Source: Clarkia xantiana subsp. parviflora
Lineage: Eukaryota; Streptophyta; Magnoliopsida; Myrtales; Onagraceae
Length of the DNA: 64,000 bases
Direction: 5' to 3'
NCBI GenBank assembly: GCA_036873135.1
Contig: JAPTYO010000001.1
Span: 40,510,774 to 40,574,773, forward strand
Every line of letters begins with the position of its first letter. Within the stretch, counting starts at the first letter, position 1. Position numbers and translations under genes: made by a program. Below are positions 10,661-21,082 of this stretch, piece by piece. The notes under the pieces were generated by a model. It ran no database searches and had not been told where the DNA came from. It worked only from the letters and a program-made list of their open reading frames with translations.

Positions 10661-13349
10661 TTAGTCCACCTCCTCCATCTTGGAACCCTCTGCATCAGCT
10701 TCCTCCAATGGAGGCATCTCTGCATCAACCTCACCTGCAGCATCATCCTCATCAATGCTCAGACCAAGCTTCAACATCCTATGAATCCGGTTGCCGAAAG
10801 TGTTCGGGTCATCGAGGCTGAACCCAGATGTGAGGAGTGAGGTCTCAAACAGCAGTAGAACAAGATCCTTGACCGACTTGTCGTTCTTGTCAGCATCGGC
10901 GCGTTTCCTCAGCTCCTCCATGATCGGGTTCTCGGGGTTGATCTCCATCGTCTTCTTTGAAGACATGTACCCAGCCATGCTGCTGTCCCTCAGAGCCTGA
11001 GCTTTCATGATCCTCTCCATGTTGGCTGTCCATCCATACTCTCCCGTCACGAGACAGCAAGGCGAGTCGACCACACGGTCAGACACGACAACCTTTTCAA
11101 CCCGGTCGCCCAATACGTCCTTTATCACCTTGCAGAGGCTCTCGAACTTCTCCTTGAGCTCATCCTGCTTCTTTTTCTCATCCTCCGACTCGTCGAGCTT
11201 CAGACCCTCTTTCGTTGCAGACACGAGTTTCTTACCGTCGTATTCCTTGAGCTGGCCGATCGCGTACTCATCAATGGCGTCCACCATGTACAGCACCTCG
11301 TATCCCTTCTTCTTGAGCTTCTCGAGGAAGGGCGAGTTTTCGACTGCTTTCTTGCTCTCACCGGTGATGTAGAAGATGTCATTCTGTCCCTCCTTCATCC
11401 GGGTAACGTAGTCTTTCAGGCTCGTCAACTCCTCGCCACTCTTGGTGGAGTGATACCGCAGCAAATCAGCAATCTTGGTTCGGTTCTGGGAATCTTCATG
11501 GATTCCGAGCTTCAAATTCTTGGAGAAGGCCTCGTAGAACTTGCTGTAGTCCTCCTTGTTCTCTGCAATCTCAGTGAAGAGGTCGATGCACTTCTTCACC
11601 AAGTTCTTTCGGATGACCTTGAGGATCTTGTTCTGCTGCAGCATTTCTCTGGAGATGTTGAGGGGAAGATCCTCCGAGTCAACAATACCCTTAACAAAGC
11701 TGAGGTACTCAGGGATGAGTTCCTCACAGTTGTCCATGATGAACACACGTCGCACATACAGCTTAATGTTGTTGGCCTTCTTCTTGTTGTCAAAGAGGTC
11801 GAAAGGAGCCCTCTTGGGCACAAAGAGGACAGCTTTGAACTCGAGCTGACCCTCCACCGAGAAATGTTTCACCGCCAAGTGTTCTTCCCAGTCATTTGTG
11901 AGGCTTTTGTAGAAAGCCGCGTATTCCTCCTTGGTGATCTCCTCGGGCTTCCTCATCCAAATGGGTTTCTGCTTGTTAACAAGGTCCCACTCGTGAGACA
12001 CCTCCTTGATCTTCTTCTTTTTCTTCTCCTCTTTCTCCTTCTCCTCATCAACTTCCTCCACCTTTCCTTCCTCATCCTTCTTCTCCTCATCGTCTTCATC
12101 ATCCGAGATCTCTTTCTCAGTGGTCTTCTCAACCCAGAGGGAGATTGGGTAGCTGATGAACTCCGAGTGCTTCTTGATCAGATCCTTAAGCCGGCGCTCC
12201 TCTAGGTACTCAAGTTGGTCCTCCTTGAGGTAAAGGGTCATCTTAGTTCCCCTTCCAAGAGGCTCACCAGAGGTGTCCCTTGCCACAGTGAAGGATCCTC
12301 CGGCTTGAGACTCCCAGATGTACTGCTCATCGTCATTGTGCTTGGTGGTGACAATAACCTTCTCAGCTACAAGGTAGGCTGAGTAAAACCCAACACCAAA
12401 CTGCCCAATCATGCTAACATCAGCACCTGCAGAGAGGGCTTCCATGAATTCCTTGGTTCCGGACCTTGCAATGGTACCCAGGTTATTCACCAAATCTGAA
12501 AAAACAAAAAAAAAGTGTTAAATGAGTAAATTATTATGAATTAAAGCAACAACAGAGGTTTAAATTATTCAAAAATACCAGCTTTAGTCATTCCAATTCC
12601 ACTATCGATGATGGTGAGCGAGTTGTTTGATTTGTCAGGGATGATGTGGATAAACAGCTCTGGCTGAGCCTCAAGCTTGCTCTTGTCGGTCAAAGACTCG
12701 AAACGAATCTTGTCAAGAGCCTAATAGAAAACCACGCACAATTAGTCACTTCACGGCTAAAAATCTCAAGTTATTAGCTTTACGCTTAGCAAAGGCAAGT
12801 CATTTTATTCGCGACTTTAGGTATTCATACAATACAATAACTTAACAGAGGCATAAATATACGTGCAAATGCTGAATTTGCAGAGAATTCGACTATAAGA
12901 AACTATAGTAAAGGGCCAAAGTCATTAAATACAACCATTTTAAATCCATACGAGTTATAAACTAAGCAGATACAAAAAAAAAAAAAGTCATGCCATCCGT
13001 AACCTAGGTTACAATGATCCAAGCATTACTTAAATCTCTACAAGAAGCTCTTTTTGCCAAACTACAACAAGCTAAAACAATCCATACAACCAAATCCAGT
13101 ACATGTTCAAGTAAAATCTTAGCAGTAGCAATCAAATAGTCAAAGGCCTCATCTCCCCACAGATCCACATCAGTAATAGGCCCTTCACAGCTAAAGCAGA
13201 GAGTAATATAGATATTGCAGACTTACATCGGAGGAGTTACTAATTAGCTCACGAAGAAAGATCTCCTTGTTGCTGTAGAAGGTGTTGATGATCAAACTGA
13301 GAAGCTGATTGATCTCGGCCTGGAAGGCAAACGTCTCAGCTTCCGCCAT
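10661..13349 (-). CDS. HSP90: Cytosolic heat shock protein 90
   Basis: Three exons (13227-13349, 12579-12720, 10661-12495) join to 699 residues, the usual length for cytosolic plant HSP90. It is an ATP-dependent chaperone that matures kinases, receptors and R proteins. The N-terminal ATPase (about 1-215) has RELISNSSD with catalytic Glu34 and Mg-binding Asn38, then DSGIGMT with Asp80 and [14 protein letters not shown] highly charged E/K linker follows at about 220-260, then the middle domain and the C-terminal dimerisation domain. The protein ends in MEEVD, the docking site for TPR co-chaperones, and has no transit peptide or ER signal. The [15 protein letters not shown] start and three-exon layout fit the constitutive HSP90.2-4 group. 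No frameshift or stop was seen, so the gene looks intact. Confidence 0.97.
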
Positions 13350-13460
13350 CGCTGATCGATGCTGGAACAAGGAGGAAGCTACGATGGAAGGAGAAGAGAT
13401 ATCGATCGCTGTTAGGGTTTCAGCAGAAACAGAGCAGAGGGAGGTTGCGAAGTGAGAGAC

Positions 13461-13521
13461 ACATTTATATAAGGGAGTTGCCTAGGGTTTCTAGCAGTAA
13501 ATTACTGACTCTTCTTAGAAG
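13461..13521 (-). promoter_or_regulatory. HSP90 core promoter
   Basis: On the minus strand CTTATATAAATGT (13461-13473) is a good TATA box about 115 bases upstream of the HSP90 ATG. Upstream at 13511-13521 is the palindrome CTTCTTAGAAG. It contains TTC and GAA blocks, but their spacing is one base off a canonical heat shock element, so heat regulation is only a guess. Confidence 0.5.
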
Positions 13522-13639
13522 CATTCATTCATCCTCACGATTATTAAGCCTGGAGAGGTGGGCTTGTCCATTTTTTCTTTTGTATGGGCCTTTTGAATGA
13601 GTAGTATATGGGCTATATTTATCTCATAATTAACTTATA

Positions 13640-14135
13640 CTAACTATAGTGAACCACGGTCGGACCGGTTTCGAACCGGACGAACCGGGAACAGTTGCCC
13701 TTTTCGGTTTGATACCTAGTCCGGTTTTGATGTTTCTAGTAGGCCTGTTAATTATTCACCCGATCTGAAACGGACCCGAAATTGTCCCGGGTACGCGTCA
13801 GGTTCGGATTCTGAAGTTTAGTATTCGGGTCAACCCGAAATTGACCCGTATGAAAACTGGGTGGGTTTGGGTCCTAATATTGGACCGAACCCGACTCGGC
13901 TGAAATATTTAATATGTATAATAAAATATTAACAATAGAATATATAATATGTATAATAAAATAATAACAAGTAGAAATAAAAGCAAAACACGTTACACCT
14001 TCAATCCACTCTCAATCCGTCGAATCCTATTCTACTTAGAATTAGGGTTTAGATTGTTAAATCTGTGAATACGTTCTCTAATTGGTCAATTCCCTTCTAT
14101 AGTTCTATTCATATAGAGGACTACGGTGATACCTA
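13640..14135. repeat. ACCGGTTC / GACCCGAA-rich degenerate repeat
   Basis: Upstream of HSP90 the sequence changes to runs of GGACCGG, GAACCGG, CGGGTC and GACCCG motifs, followed by an AT-rich filler. It has no open reading frame of note. It is probably one or more decayed hAT-type MITEs, because TE ends with this composition lie next to it. Confidence 0.5.
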
Positions 14136-14140
14136 ATCGT

Positions 14141-14284
14141 TAGGGATGAGTTACGGGTCGACCCGGGTGGACCCATTAACCCGGAAGGTCGGGTGACCCG
14201 TTTTGAAAATCGGGTCGGATTCGGGTCGACTGACTGCTGACACACTAGTTACGGGTCACGGGTTGACCCGTTTTGACATACCTA
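14141..14284. mobile_element. Short hAT-like MITE with TAGGGATG ends
   Basis: A 144-bp segment starts TAGGGATG and ends CATACCTA, an imperfect inverted pair. The subterminal sequence on both sides is filled with GGGTCGACCCG, GGGTGACCCG and ACGGGTC motifs. No target-site duplication was recognised. TAGGG-type ends with GGGTC-rich arms are common in plant hAT MITEs. Confidence 0.45.
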
Positions 14285-14549
14285 GTTTCTAGATCCTTCT
14301 TTGGCCTTTTAATTTTAATAATTTTCGGGATATTCTCGAATTAAGTGTGGTTTCAATTTTCTTTTAAAGAAAAAACATTTCCCCTTTTGCTATTGACAAT
14401 TAGCATAGATTTTTTTTATATAGACAAGGGAAAATTTAATGGTAGACCAGACAATCACCACCTCAAGAGTAAACTAATGACAAAGAGTCTTAATCAAATA
14501 AGGTTTGCAGACTCCTCTAACACTGTTAAACTACAAATCTCACTCTAGG

Positions 14550-15660
14550 AGGAACCAAATGTGTAACGAAGCTATGTTGTTGTATGACCTCAATTCTAGC
14601 CAATGCATCTGCAACTGAGTTGCTTTACGATAACATGTATGAGTTTGTATCTACTAAACTTGAGCAACAAATCCATTTAATCCAAGATAACATACATAAA
14701 CTTCAAATTAGTATCTAGAGTATCTGAGATAAGTTGTTGAACAGTTAGAGCGTGAGTTTCAATATGTATGAACTTGATCACCAATTGGGAGCAGGAGTAA
14801 GACCATCTCGTATAACCCACAACTATGCAAATATGATGTTGGTGATTCCAAGATTACATGAGAATCCCCGGATCCAGATTCCATTCTAGTCGCGGATTTC
14901 TGCCCCTGCTCCAGCTTTACTCGGGTTTCCATGTGACGCCTCATCCGTGTTTAGTTTTTTACACGCAAAATTAGGTGAAATCCACTTAATTTATAGTTTA
15001 AAATGGTGCAATTGGCATATGTTTTTCCATAGAAACCTGAAAAAATCTAGCTTGTTGAAAAGAGACCCTAAACACATCATTAGTAACAGGATCACCTCGG
15101 ATGATAATCTCATTCCTTCGTTTCCAAATATTCCAAACACAATAGCATAAAATAGTTCACCAATCTATTCAAAAAAAAAAGTATCATTAATAGTGCGGTT
15201 AAACTTAATCCACTCTCCAAAAGGAAAAAGAAATGAGGCAGTATAAGAATGTAGGGTCGGACACTCGTCTCACACATTACTTGCAGGACCACTTACTCGA
15301 ATGATGATTGATGTCTTCAACGTCTCTATATCAAACCTGAAAAATAGGGGAAATGTTGCACCTGTTATGTTAACTAGCATCCTGGTAGCACACCTGCCCT
15401 TGAATTCGAGCCAAATGAAAAATTGTATCCAATGAATAATAGGTGTTTTTCATATACAGTTCCACGAACGGACATCAGGAGCAGTAGTCCAGCCAACAAG
15501 AGCATCATATGCAGATACATTAGAAAAAGTTCCGGTTCGGGAACAGTCTCAATTTTTTAGTATTGCATTTAGCTAGTCAAGTTGTATAGAATACCCTTAA
15601 CCGCATCAACAATCTCAGTAGGGATTTTAGTATATACTCTCTAAATTCCATACTCTGAAA
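14550..15660 (-). pseudogene. LINE pol fragment: zinc-binding RT region and RNase H-like domain
   Basis: On the minus strand, broken frames spell the C-terminal part of a plant L1-type LINE. The zf-RVT region appears as IPWIQFFIWLEFKGRCATRML (15.4 kb). It is followed by WNIWKRRNEIIIRG, and near 14940 by KLNTDEASHGNPSKAGAG, the start of the RNase H-like domain. Several frameshifts and stops separate these pieces, so it is dead. It continues to the right of the hAT insertion at 16718-17070. Confidence 0.75.
15653..15660. repeat. Left 8-bp target-site duplication CTCTGAAA
   Basis: CTCTGAAA directly precedes the CAGTGTTATC terminus and is repeated exactly at 16718-16725. An 8-bp duplication is diagnostic of hAT transposition. 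Confidence 0.9.
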
Positions 15661-16717
15661 CAGTGTTATCAGAACCGGACCGGCGGTCCAACCGGGTTCA
15701 AACCGAACCGGAGCCTCAAGCGGTCCGGTTCGAATAAATCCGGAGGATGTAGTCGAACCCGGTTTTGAGAGGACCGGGCAGTTCGCCGGCCCGTCGGTTC
15801 AACATTAAACAAAAAAAAAAAAACCCTAAGTTTACGAGTGCAGCCGCCAGGAGACCACGTCCTCATCCACCCAAGTCCCAACCCTTCTTCCCTCCCATAT
15901 CTTCTTGCTGCCATAACCGTCCACCCTCTTCAATGGCAGCTCGAAGAACTCCCTTCCCACCTGAAAGATCCCCCACTCGGTGCTCGCCTCCTCCACCGCC
16001 TCACCACCTTGTCGTGGTCGGGCTCGCTGAGGTCGATGGTCGAGATCTCGTGGACGAGGCCGTGGAAGGTGGATGATCGCTGGTTGCTCCGTCACGGGGG
16101 GATGAACTCTGTCGGGATTGTGTCCTTCCCGCCTAAACTCTCCACGTGTTTTCGTCTTCCTCGGTTCTGATCTTTAGGAATCCTCATCGTCGCACCAGTC
16201 AAGAACCGATGCAGTTAACAGCGGCCTTCTCCTTTCGTTCGATTCACATGTATATTGAGCTTCTACACATATTAATGCATTGACGACATCGAAGATCTCC
16301 CTCCCCACCAAGCATGAATCTACCTTCTGCTTCCTTCTCCTTCTAATTTAATAATTTTTGAATGGGTCTTTTGTCTACTTTTCTTGCATAAGATGTCTGT
16401 ATAAATTTTTTTCTGTGTCTAGCATTATAGAATCTTTGACTCTGCAAATGCTTGCTGATTTTATGAATTTCAGATAGGGGTAGGGGAAAGGTCGGGTTTT
16501 GGGTAGGGGTAGGGGAAGGGTTGGGCTTCGGGGACTAGGAGGGTTGGGCTTTTGGAAGGGATTTTTTTTTTCTTTGGGCCATAGACTGAATGGGATTGCT
16601 GTTTTCTATTCTAAAGAGCTCAGAACGATCCGATCGGGTTCGAACCGGGTCAGACCGGACGAACCGGGAACTGGCGTCTCAACCGGTTCGACGCCCGGTC
16701 CGGTTTTGATAACACTG
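15661..16717. mobile_element. Non-autonomous hAT element carrying a gene fragment
   Basis: The element starts CAGTGTTATCAGAACCGG and ends CCGGTTTTGATAACACTG, a near-perfect terminal inverted repeat. It is flanked by the 8-bp duplication CTCTGAAA. The outer 100-150 bp on both sides are dense in ACCGGTTC/GGTCCGGTT motifs. The middle (about 15800-16330) is GC-rich and contains an antisense dioxygenase fragment, listed separately. No transposase is encoded, so it needs an autonomous hAT partner. The insertion interrupts an older LINE. Confidence 0.92.
15838..16165 (-). pseudogene. Flavonol-synthase-like 2OG dioxygenase N-terminal fragment
   Basis: Read on the minus strand, successive frames give SLGGKDTIPTEFIPP, then TEQPAI, HEISTIDLSEPDHDKVV, EEASTEWGIFQV, GREFFELPLK and DGYGSKK...WVDEDVV. 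This order matches the N-terminal region (DIOX_N) of flavonol synthase/DMR6-type 2-oxoglutarate Fe(II) dioxygenases. The family's VNHGIP segment after WGIFQV is missing, and so is part of the stretch between ELPL and DGYG. There is at least one frameshift. The iron-binding HxD...H core lies further downstream in intact enzymes and is absent here. It sits wholly inside the hAT element, so it is best read as captured host sequence with no enzyme function. The family assignment is from recognised motifs and was not confirmed by search. Confidence 0.72.
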
Positions 16718-17070
16718 CTCTGAAAAACAAAATAATTAAAAAAAAAAAAATCACTGAGCTTTTAAGAGAATGTAAAAGGTTGACTACAACCGACCTTAAT
16801 GGTTTGCTCCCTAACTATATATAATCCCAAAACTTGACAGAATTACCATTAGCAAATGACCACCTCATCCTATGTTGGAGTGTATTCAAGCCCTCTTGTA
16901 GCTCGCCGGTACAACATGTACAACTAACTAGTAGGGGAATTTTGCCTAGCAAATCTATTTATGAGTGCTAAGTCTTCAAGCAAAGCCACCAAGGAGAGTC
17001 TTAGTTCTTTCAATGCCCAGACCCCTAAGGAAAGGAGTTTAGTAACCTCCTTTCAATTCACTACATGCAA
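16718..17070 (-). pseudogene. LINE RT fragment, right of the hAT insertion
   Basis: Minus-strand frames contain RMRWSFANGNSVKFWDYI and GSKPLRSVV, the conserved region between reverse transcriptase and zf-RVT in plant LINEs (family pattern W.iGNG..v.FW.D.W). Upstream lies a degenerate KGG-type RT end. It joins the fragment at 14550-15660 once the hAT element is removed. Confidence 0.65.
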
Positions 17071-17379
17071 TTTTTTTTTTTTTCCGAACTTCCTCACACA
17101 AAGTATTAAAAAAATAAAATTGTTTATTAATCGAATTATCATAAAAAAAAATATATGATTTTTTAATTACGATAATAAAAACTAACTAATATTATAAATA
17201 AGATAAAAATGAATATATATATATATCGTGAATTTTTCTTATATATCTCATAAAATTAAAATTTATCAAGTATATCACGTAACTTAATATGCATTTCAAA
17301 TCAGATACTGAAACCACGCTTTGTGCTACCATTGTAACTAACAATAAGGAGTATCTTAAGGGCGGCCCCCTTCAAAGGG

Positions 17380-19110
17380 TTAGCAAATTCTTTCAAAAAC
17401 TTCAAAACCCTAGATTTTCTTTCTGTCTTTTTTCTTTCCGCCGCCACTGATTTTCTTCAAACCGCCCACAACAATCAATCACTGTTTACGTTCTCCTCCC
17501 TTTCTTTGTCTTCAAATCATCTATTGTCCAAGCCTTTCTCTTCAATCCATCCAGGCTCGTCGTTATAGTCGCTTGCACGGTAGCCATGGCCATCGAGCTT
17601 GTTGGGAGACCCCTGAGTCCATTCGTTAAGTCTGGTGAGCCACATACAGCACGCCCTGTTGCTCCGCCGACATTCAACCGTACCGGGATTGGCACCCTCC
17701 CCGGATCGGCCAGCCGAGGACGGGCCTCCGTTTCTTGGCCAGATCCACTTTTGCCCGTCGTCTTTGCCTGCTTCCCGGTTAGATCCATTACCGACTTTCA
17801 CGGACCCGGGCCCTCTATTATGACCACCGCCAAAATCTTCATCAAGCGTCGGCCATCCCTCGAGTATTTGCTACATAACCTTGGTCGGCCTCCTGACGGT
17901 ATTTTCCTGCTGACCCAGCTCTCCGACGTGCAAATCTGGTCGCCGCGGCCCTCTTTCACGCAACCATATGCGCAGAGGCCATCACCCTGGCCACCACCAC
18001 AGTTTACCATTTACCCCAATCTTAGGAACACCTGCTTCCAATCGATTTACCCGCTGCATATTTATCAGTACACGCTTCTTACAGAGCCACCACAACCCAT
18101 GATCAAGGGCCGGAACTGCCGGGTAGACTATGTCCCTTCTGGAGTTTGGTCTATGTTCTTGAGGGGGACCTGGTTCATTACCAATGATCAGATTGAGGTA
18201 TGTAGTTTTTCACCTAACTTCCCATGCTTTTGTGGTTGTAAGCATCTATTTAGACTACCTGCCTTGAAAGAATACCGATTAGATAACTGCATGATGATCC
18301 TGATCTGGTGGCTGCAAGACCGCGATAAGTTCTTTGCTGATGACTCTGTTCATCGATTTAAACTGAAATGTTTAATTTCATAATGCTCAATAGATACTAA
18401 TCATTCCACTCTACACATACGCCTCCAGATTTTAACTCAAACTTTCTTGATCCAACAATTCACTGCACATTTAGAGATCCCCAATACTTCCCTTCATTAC
18501 CACCTTAGACAGGCCTCAGTTCTCTCTGAGCTAACTGAGCTTTGTCTCCCTAAACTGCTTCTCCATGAGAAGTTGGGCTCTCCTTCGACACGCCCGACGA
18601 GCGTCAGTCCTTTTTGGATGTTCCTCAACGAGTCGTGTATCGGTATACTAGTCTTTGGCTATTCTTGCCTACGAAGGATCCCGAACCTATTTGTTCGCTG
18701 GATTTGTGTGATTTAGCTTGGTTGGATGTTCGTTCTGTTCTCATCTCATTATCTTTATCAAATACTAACCCTCTTTTTCCAGAGAATTTAGTAGACGAAA
18801 TAGGCATTCTTTTAACAATAGCAAGACCGGCGGCACCTGTTCACTCGGTGTATCTGTTGGACCCTATCCTGCTGTCTAATGCTCTTGTGTCTCCGTCTCT
18901 AATACTGTCTCTTTTATGGATTGTATTTTCTGTTATTGCACTGTTTCCTTTCATGTCTTATTTCACCAACCTAGCATGCCTATATTCTTGTTGTGGGAAC
19001 TTGATTTTTTTCACTTATCCCGCCATGCTTACGGTTTACTTTAGATCTTATTATAATTTCATATTATTGTTATTAATGGGAATCACTATTACCAAAAAAA
19101 AAAAATCAAA
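17380..19110 (+). other. Unrecognised gene-like or retro-sequence unit
   Basis: This GC-richer block starts with AAACCCTAG-type leader sequence (17400-17415) and ends in an A-run at 19096-19106. It contains one long open frame in two parts (next entry) and a C-terminal AT-rich stretch. The A-run suggests a retrotransposed or LINE-like origin, but no reverse transcriptase, zinc knuckle or endonuclease motif is visible, so a host gene cannot be excluded. Confidence 0.35.
17586..18716 (+). CDS. Hypothetical protein, two-exon model
   Basis: An open frame from ATG 17586 runs to 18197. It can be joined in phase through a well-formed GTATGT...CTCCAG intron (18198-18428) to 18429-18716, giving 299 residues. 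The protein is rich in Pro, Arg and Ser at the N-terminus (GRPLSPFVKSGEP, RGRASVSWPDP). It carries an aromatic central part (VWSMFLRGTWFITND) and a Leu-rich exon 2. I recognise no domain, signal peptide or membrane segment. After exon 2 another frame continues (from 18614) with hydrophobic stretches, which could mean a frameshift. Codon use and the nearby A-run make a decayed retroelement about as likely as a real gene. Confidence 0.3.
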
Positions 19111-19680
19111 TCAAATACTCTATAATATATCAACATCTAGCCTAAATTATTCCTTTTATAACTCTACTAATTTTATAATAAATATACATAAGTTAGCCAA
19201 TTGATAGTAGCCGATCTTAATTTTTAGAGTCCTGAGAAATGTTAATTTTTAGTCGATTGCTAGTAGTCGAGTTCGATTATGTGAAATTTGGATGCGATCC
19301 GACTTTGAGATATAAATTATTCATTTATATATCTATCAATTATATTTGAAGTGTTAAGCATTTTAAAAACAATCTCAACTGTAAGTCATGTTGCTAATCT
19401 TTGTCCAATTTAAAATGTTAATATTTAGTGTCTCAGATGGGTTGTTTTTCACTTTTTTCTCTTAAATCCGAAGAAATAAAAATATGTTTTTTAAGAGTCA
19501 AATAAAAATAAACTAAGAGCAACATATTTGATACTTTGGAAACATATGTGTTTTTTTTTAATGTTTTTTTAAGGTTCTTAACCCTTATTTAAATTATTTT
19601 TGTTGTTGTACTAGTTGTTAATTGTTAGCCTAACACCCTTGCAGTTACATTTTTTAATGGCATCCATTGTAAGGTGAATT
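19111..19680. other. Intergenic, AT-rich
   Basis: No gene, structured repeat or element end was recognised between the retro-sequence and the small gene at 19744. Confidence 0.5.
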
Positions 19681-19687
19681 TCGACCA

Positions 19688-19699
19688 CTTATAAAATAG
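19688..19699 (+). promoter_or_regulatory. TATA box of the small gene at 19744
   Basis: CTTATAAAATAG lies about 45-55 bases upstream of the ATG, a suitable position for a core promoter with a short leader. Confidence 0.5.
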
Positions 19700-19743
19700 C
19701 ATACACAAATCCATCGTTGCAATTAAAATAGCATAGACCAGCC

Positions 19744-20106
19744 ATGGCGGTACTAAACCCTAATTACGCCATGGGAGCCGAATCTTCGCCGGCGAAAACT
19801 GACGAATTTCCAGGGTTCCTAACAACGAGCCTTCAATCGCTTCAGAAAGACGAATTTATGTTTATACGAAGATCGCCGCCGCCGCCGCCGCCAGTGATGT
19901 CGCCTCTCCGATTTCAGAAAATGGCTCCTCGGCCTCTGCAAGTCGCCGGCGACGATTCTGGTAGTTCGGAGTCGCTTTCTTCTTCGTCTTCGCGTTCGAG
20001 AACGGATATGGCGGCGCGGTCTTCGATGGATATGAGTGGGAAAGATCCGATTCCTCTGTTGTCGCCTCTTGGGAATATTATTGAGATTCCTAATAATAGT
20101 GGCTAG
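19744..20106 (+). CDS. Small Ser/Pro-rich protein of unknown function
   Basis: A single uninterrupted frame of 120 codons starts at ATG in a good context (CCATGGCG). The product begins MAVLNPNYAMGAESSPAK and has a central polyproline run (RRSPPPPPPVMSPLRFQKM). A serine-rich stretch (SGSSESLSSSSSRSRTD) follows, and it ends DPIPLLSPLGNIIEIPNN. No signal peptide, membrane helix or known domain is visible, and low-complexity content suggests a mostly disordered nuclear or cytosolic protein. GC content is clearly above the flanks, and a TATA box precedes the start, so it looks like a real intronless gene. A later in-frame ATG (19771) is an alternative start. Confidence 0.6.
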   Translation: MAVLNPNYAMGAESSPAKTDEFPGFLTTSLQSLQKDEFMFIRRSPPPPPPVMSPLRFQKMAPRPLQVAGDDSGSSESLSSSSSRSRTDMAARSSMDMSGKDPIPLLSPLGNIIEIPNNSG

Positions 20107-20360
20107 ATTGAGTAATTGTATTATTGTTATTATTGGTTACCATTTAATTTAATTTTATTGTGTTGGTTTGTTATATATGATGTGTATAAGTAAGAGTTTG
20201 CTAATTTGAATATCACTTTAACGTTTTACCGGAATTTGAAATCACAAGTATTGCATAGAAATTCAGATCATCTGCCAGATTTCAGATTGTATCTCGCAAT
20301 CATGGTTTTACCACGCGTATTACGTTAATTAATTTTGTGTATTTTTTTTTTCCGAAAAAC

Positions 20361-20990
20361 CTATTTGGATTGTAGCGTTGAAAAAAAAAACCGGACTAAT
20401 CGGAGCTTTTCAAAACTTACCGTTTGGAATCGGTACAGACCGGACCGATTGCAATCAGACAATGCTTACAAGGAGTGAACCAGTATTAAGAACCGTTTAG
20501 TTTACATTTGTGGAACTAGAACTAGTTTGGATTAGATCGGAACTGTTTCGAGACTCGTTTTGTACTGGACCGAAGCTAATTTTTTACAAAACTAGCTCAT
20601 AAACCGATCAACAACCGGTTCCATACAGACCAACTTGTTAGCAGTAAACTATGTAGAAGTTAGTTGGTCTTAGTTAGTTCACTTAGTAGCTTACTTAGTC
20701 TACTTACTCTAATTTACTTGTTACCGAAGCAACTAACTTGTGATCCAAGCTATCAGTATATATAGCTCAAGTAAACAGATATGTAACTAACTTTGGATTG
20801 ATAATGAATTCAATTTCATCTCTCGATTGCTTCTTCATCGTTTTAAAAACTAGTACAAAAAAATAAAATAGATTCTCTTTCATTTGAACCGTTTAAACCA
20901 GTTCTAGTCCGGGACGAAACCAATTCTGATCGGTTCTATATCCAAACCTATTTTCAAAAGGAAATTATTAAATATATTAAATACGTGTCA
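20361..20990. repeat. Diverged direct repeat, copy A
   Basis: Copy A and copy B (21083-21506) share the same order of motifs: CCTATTTGGATTGTAG, ACCGG-rich text, GTATTAAGAACCG, CAACCGGTT, ACAGACCAACTTGTTAG and finally GGAAATTATTAAATATATT. Both belong to the ACCGGTTC vocabulary seen elsewhere. Copy A carries an extra 195-bp insertion. Confidence 0.7.
20652..20846. mobile_element. 195-bp LTR-like insertion in copy A
   Basis: Comparison with copy B shows an insertion starting TGTAGAAGTTAGTTGG, flanked by AAACTA on both sides (20646-20651 and 20847-20852). It contains a TATATATAG box and a CT-rich end, as in a small Copia/TRIM solo LTR. The 3' end does not finish in a clean CA, so the class is uncertain. 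Confidence 0.5.
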
Positions 20991-21082
20991 CACTGTTCAT
21001 ATTTCAGACCGTGTCACGTTATTGTGCTTTTGACACGTTTACTAGGTTAGTTAATCTTGCGTATCTTTTTTTCTTTTTGAAA

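Noticed and set aside
11450..12205. 251-codon open frame antisense to HSP90
   Set aside because: It lies entirely within the conserved HSP90 exon 3 on the opposite strand; its Leu-rich content mirrors the Glu/Lys-rich HSP90 linker. No independent evidence of a gene.
13511..13521. Canonical heat shock element upstream of HSP90
   Set aside because: TTC and GAA blocks are separated by three bases rather than two, and only one such pair is seen.
15765..16170. Plus-strand Pro/Arg-rich frames inside the hAT element
   Set aside because: The minus strand gives ordered dioxygenase motifs; plus-strand frames are GC-driven shadows.
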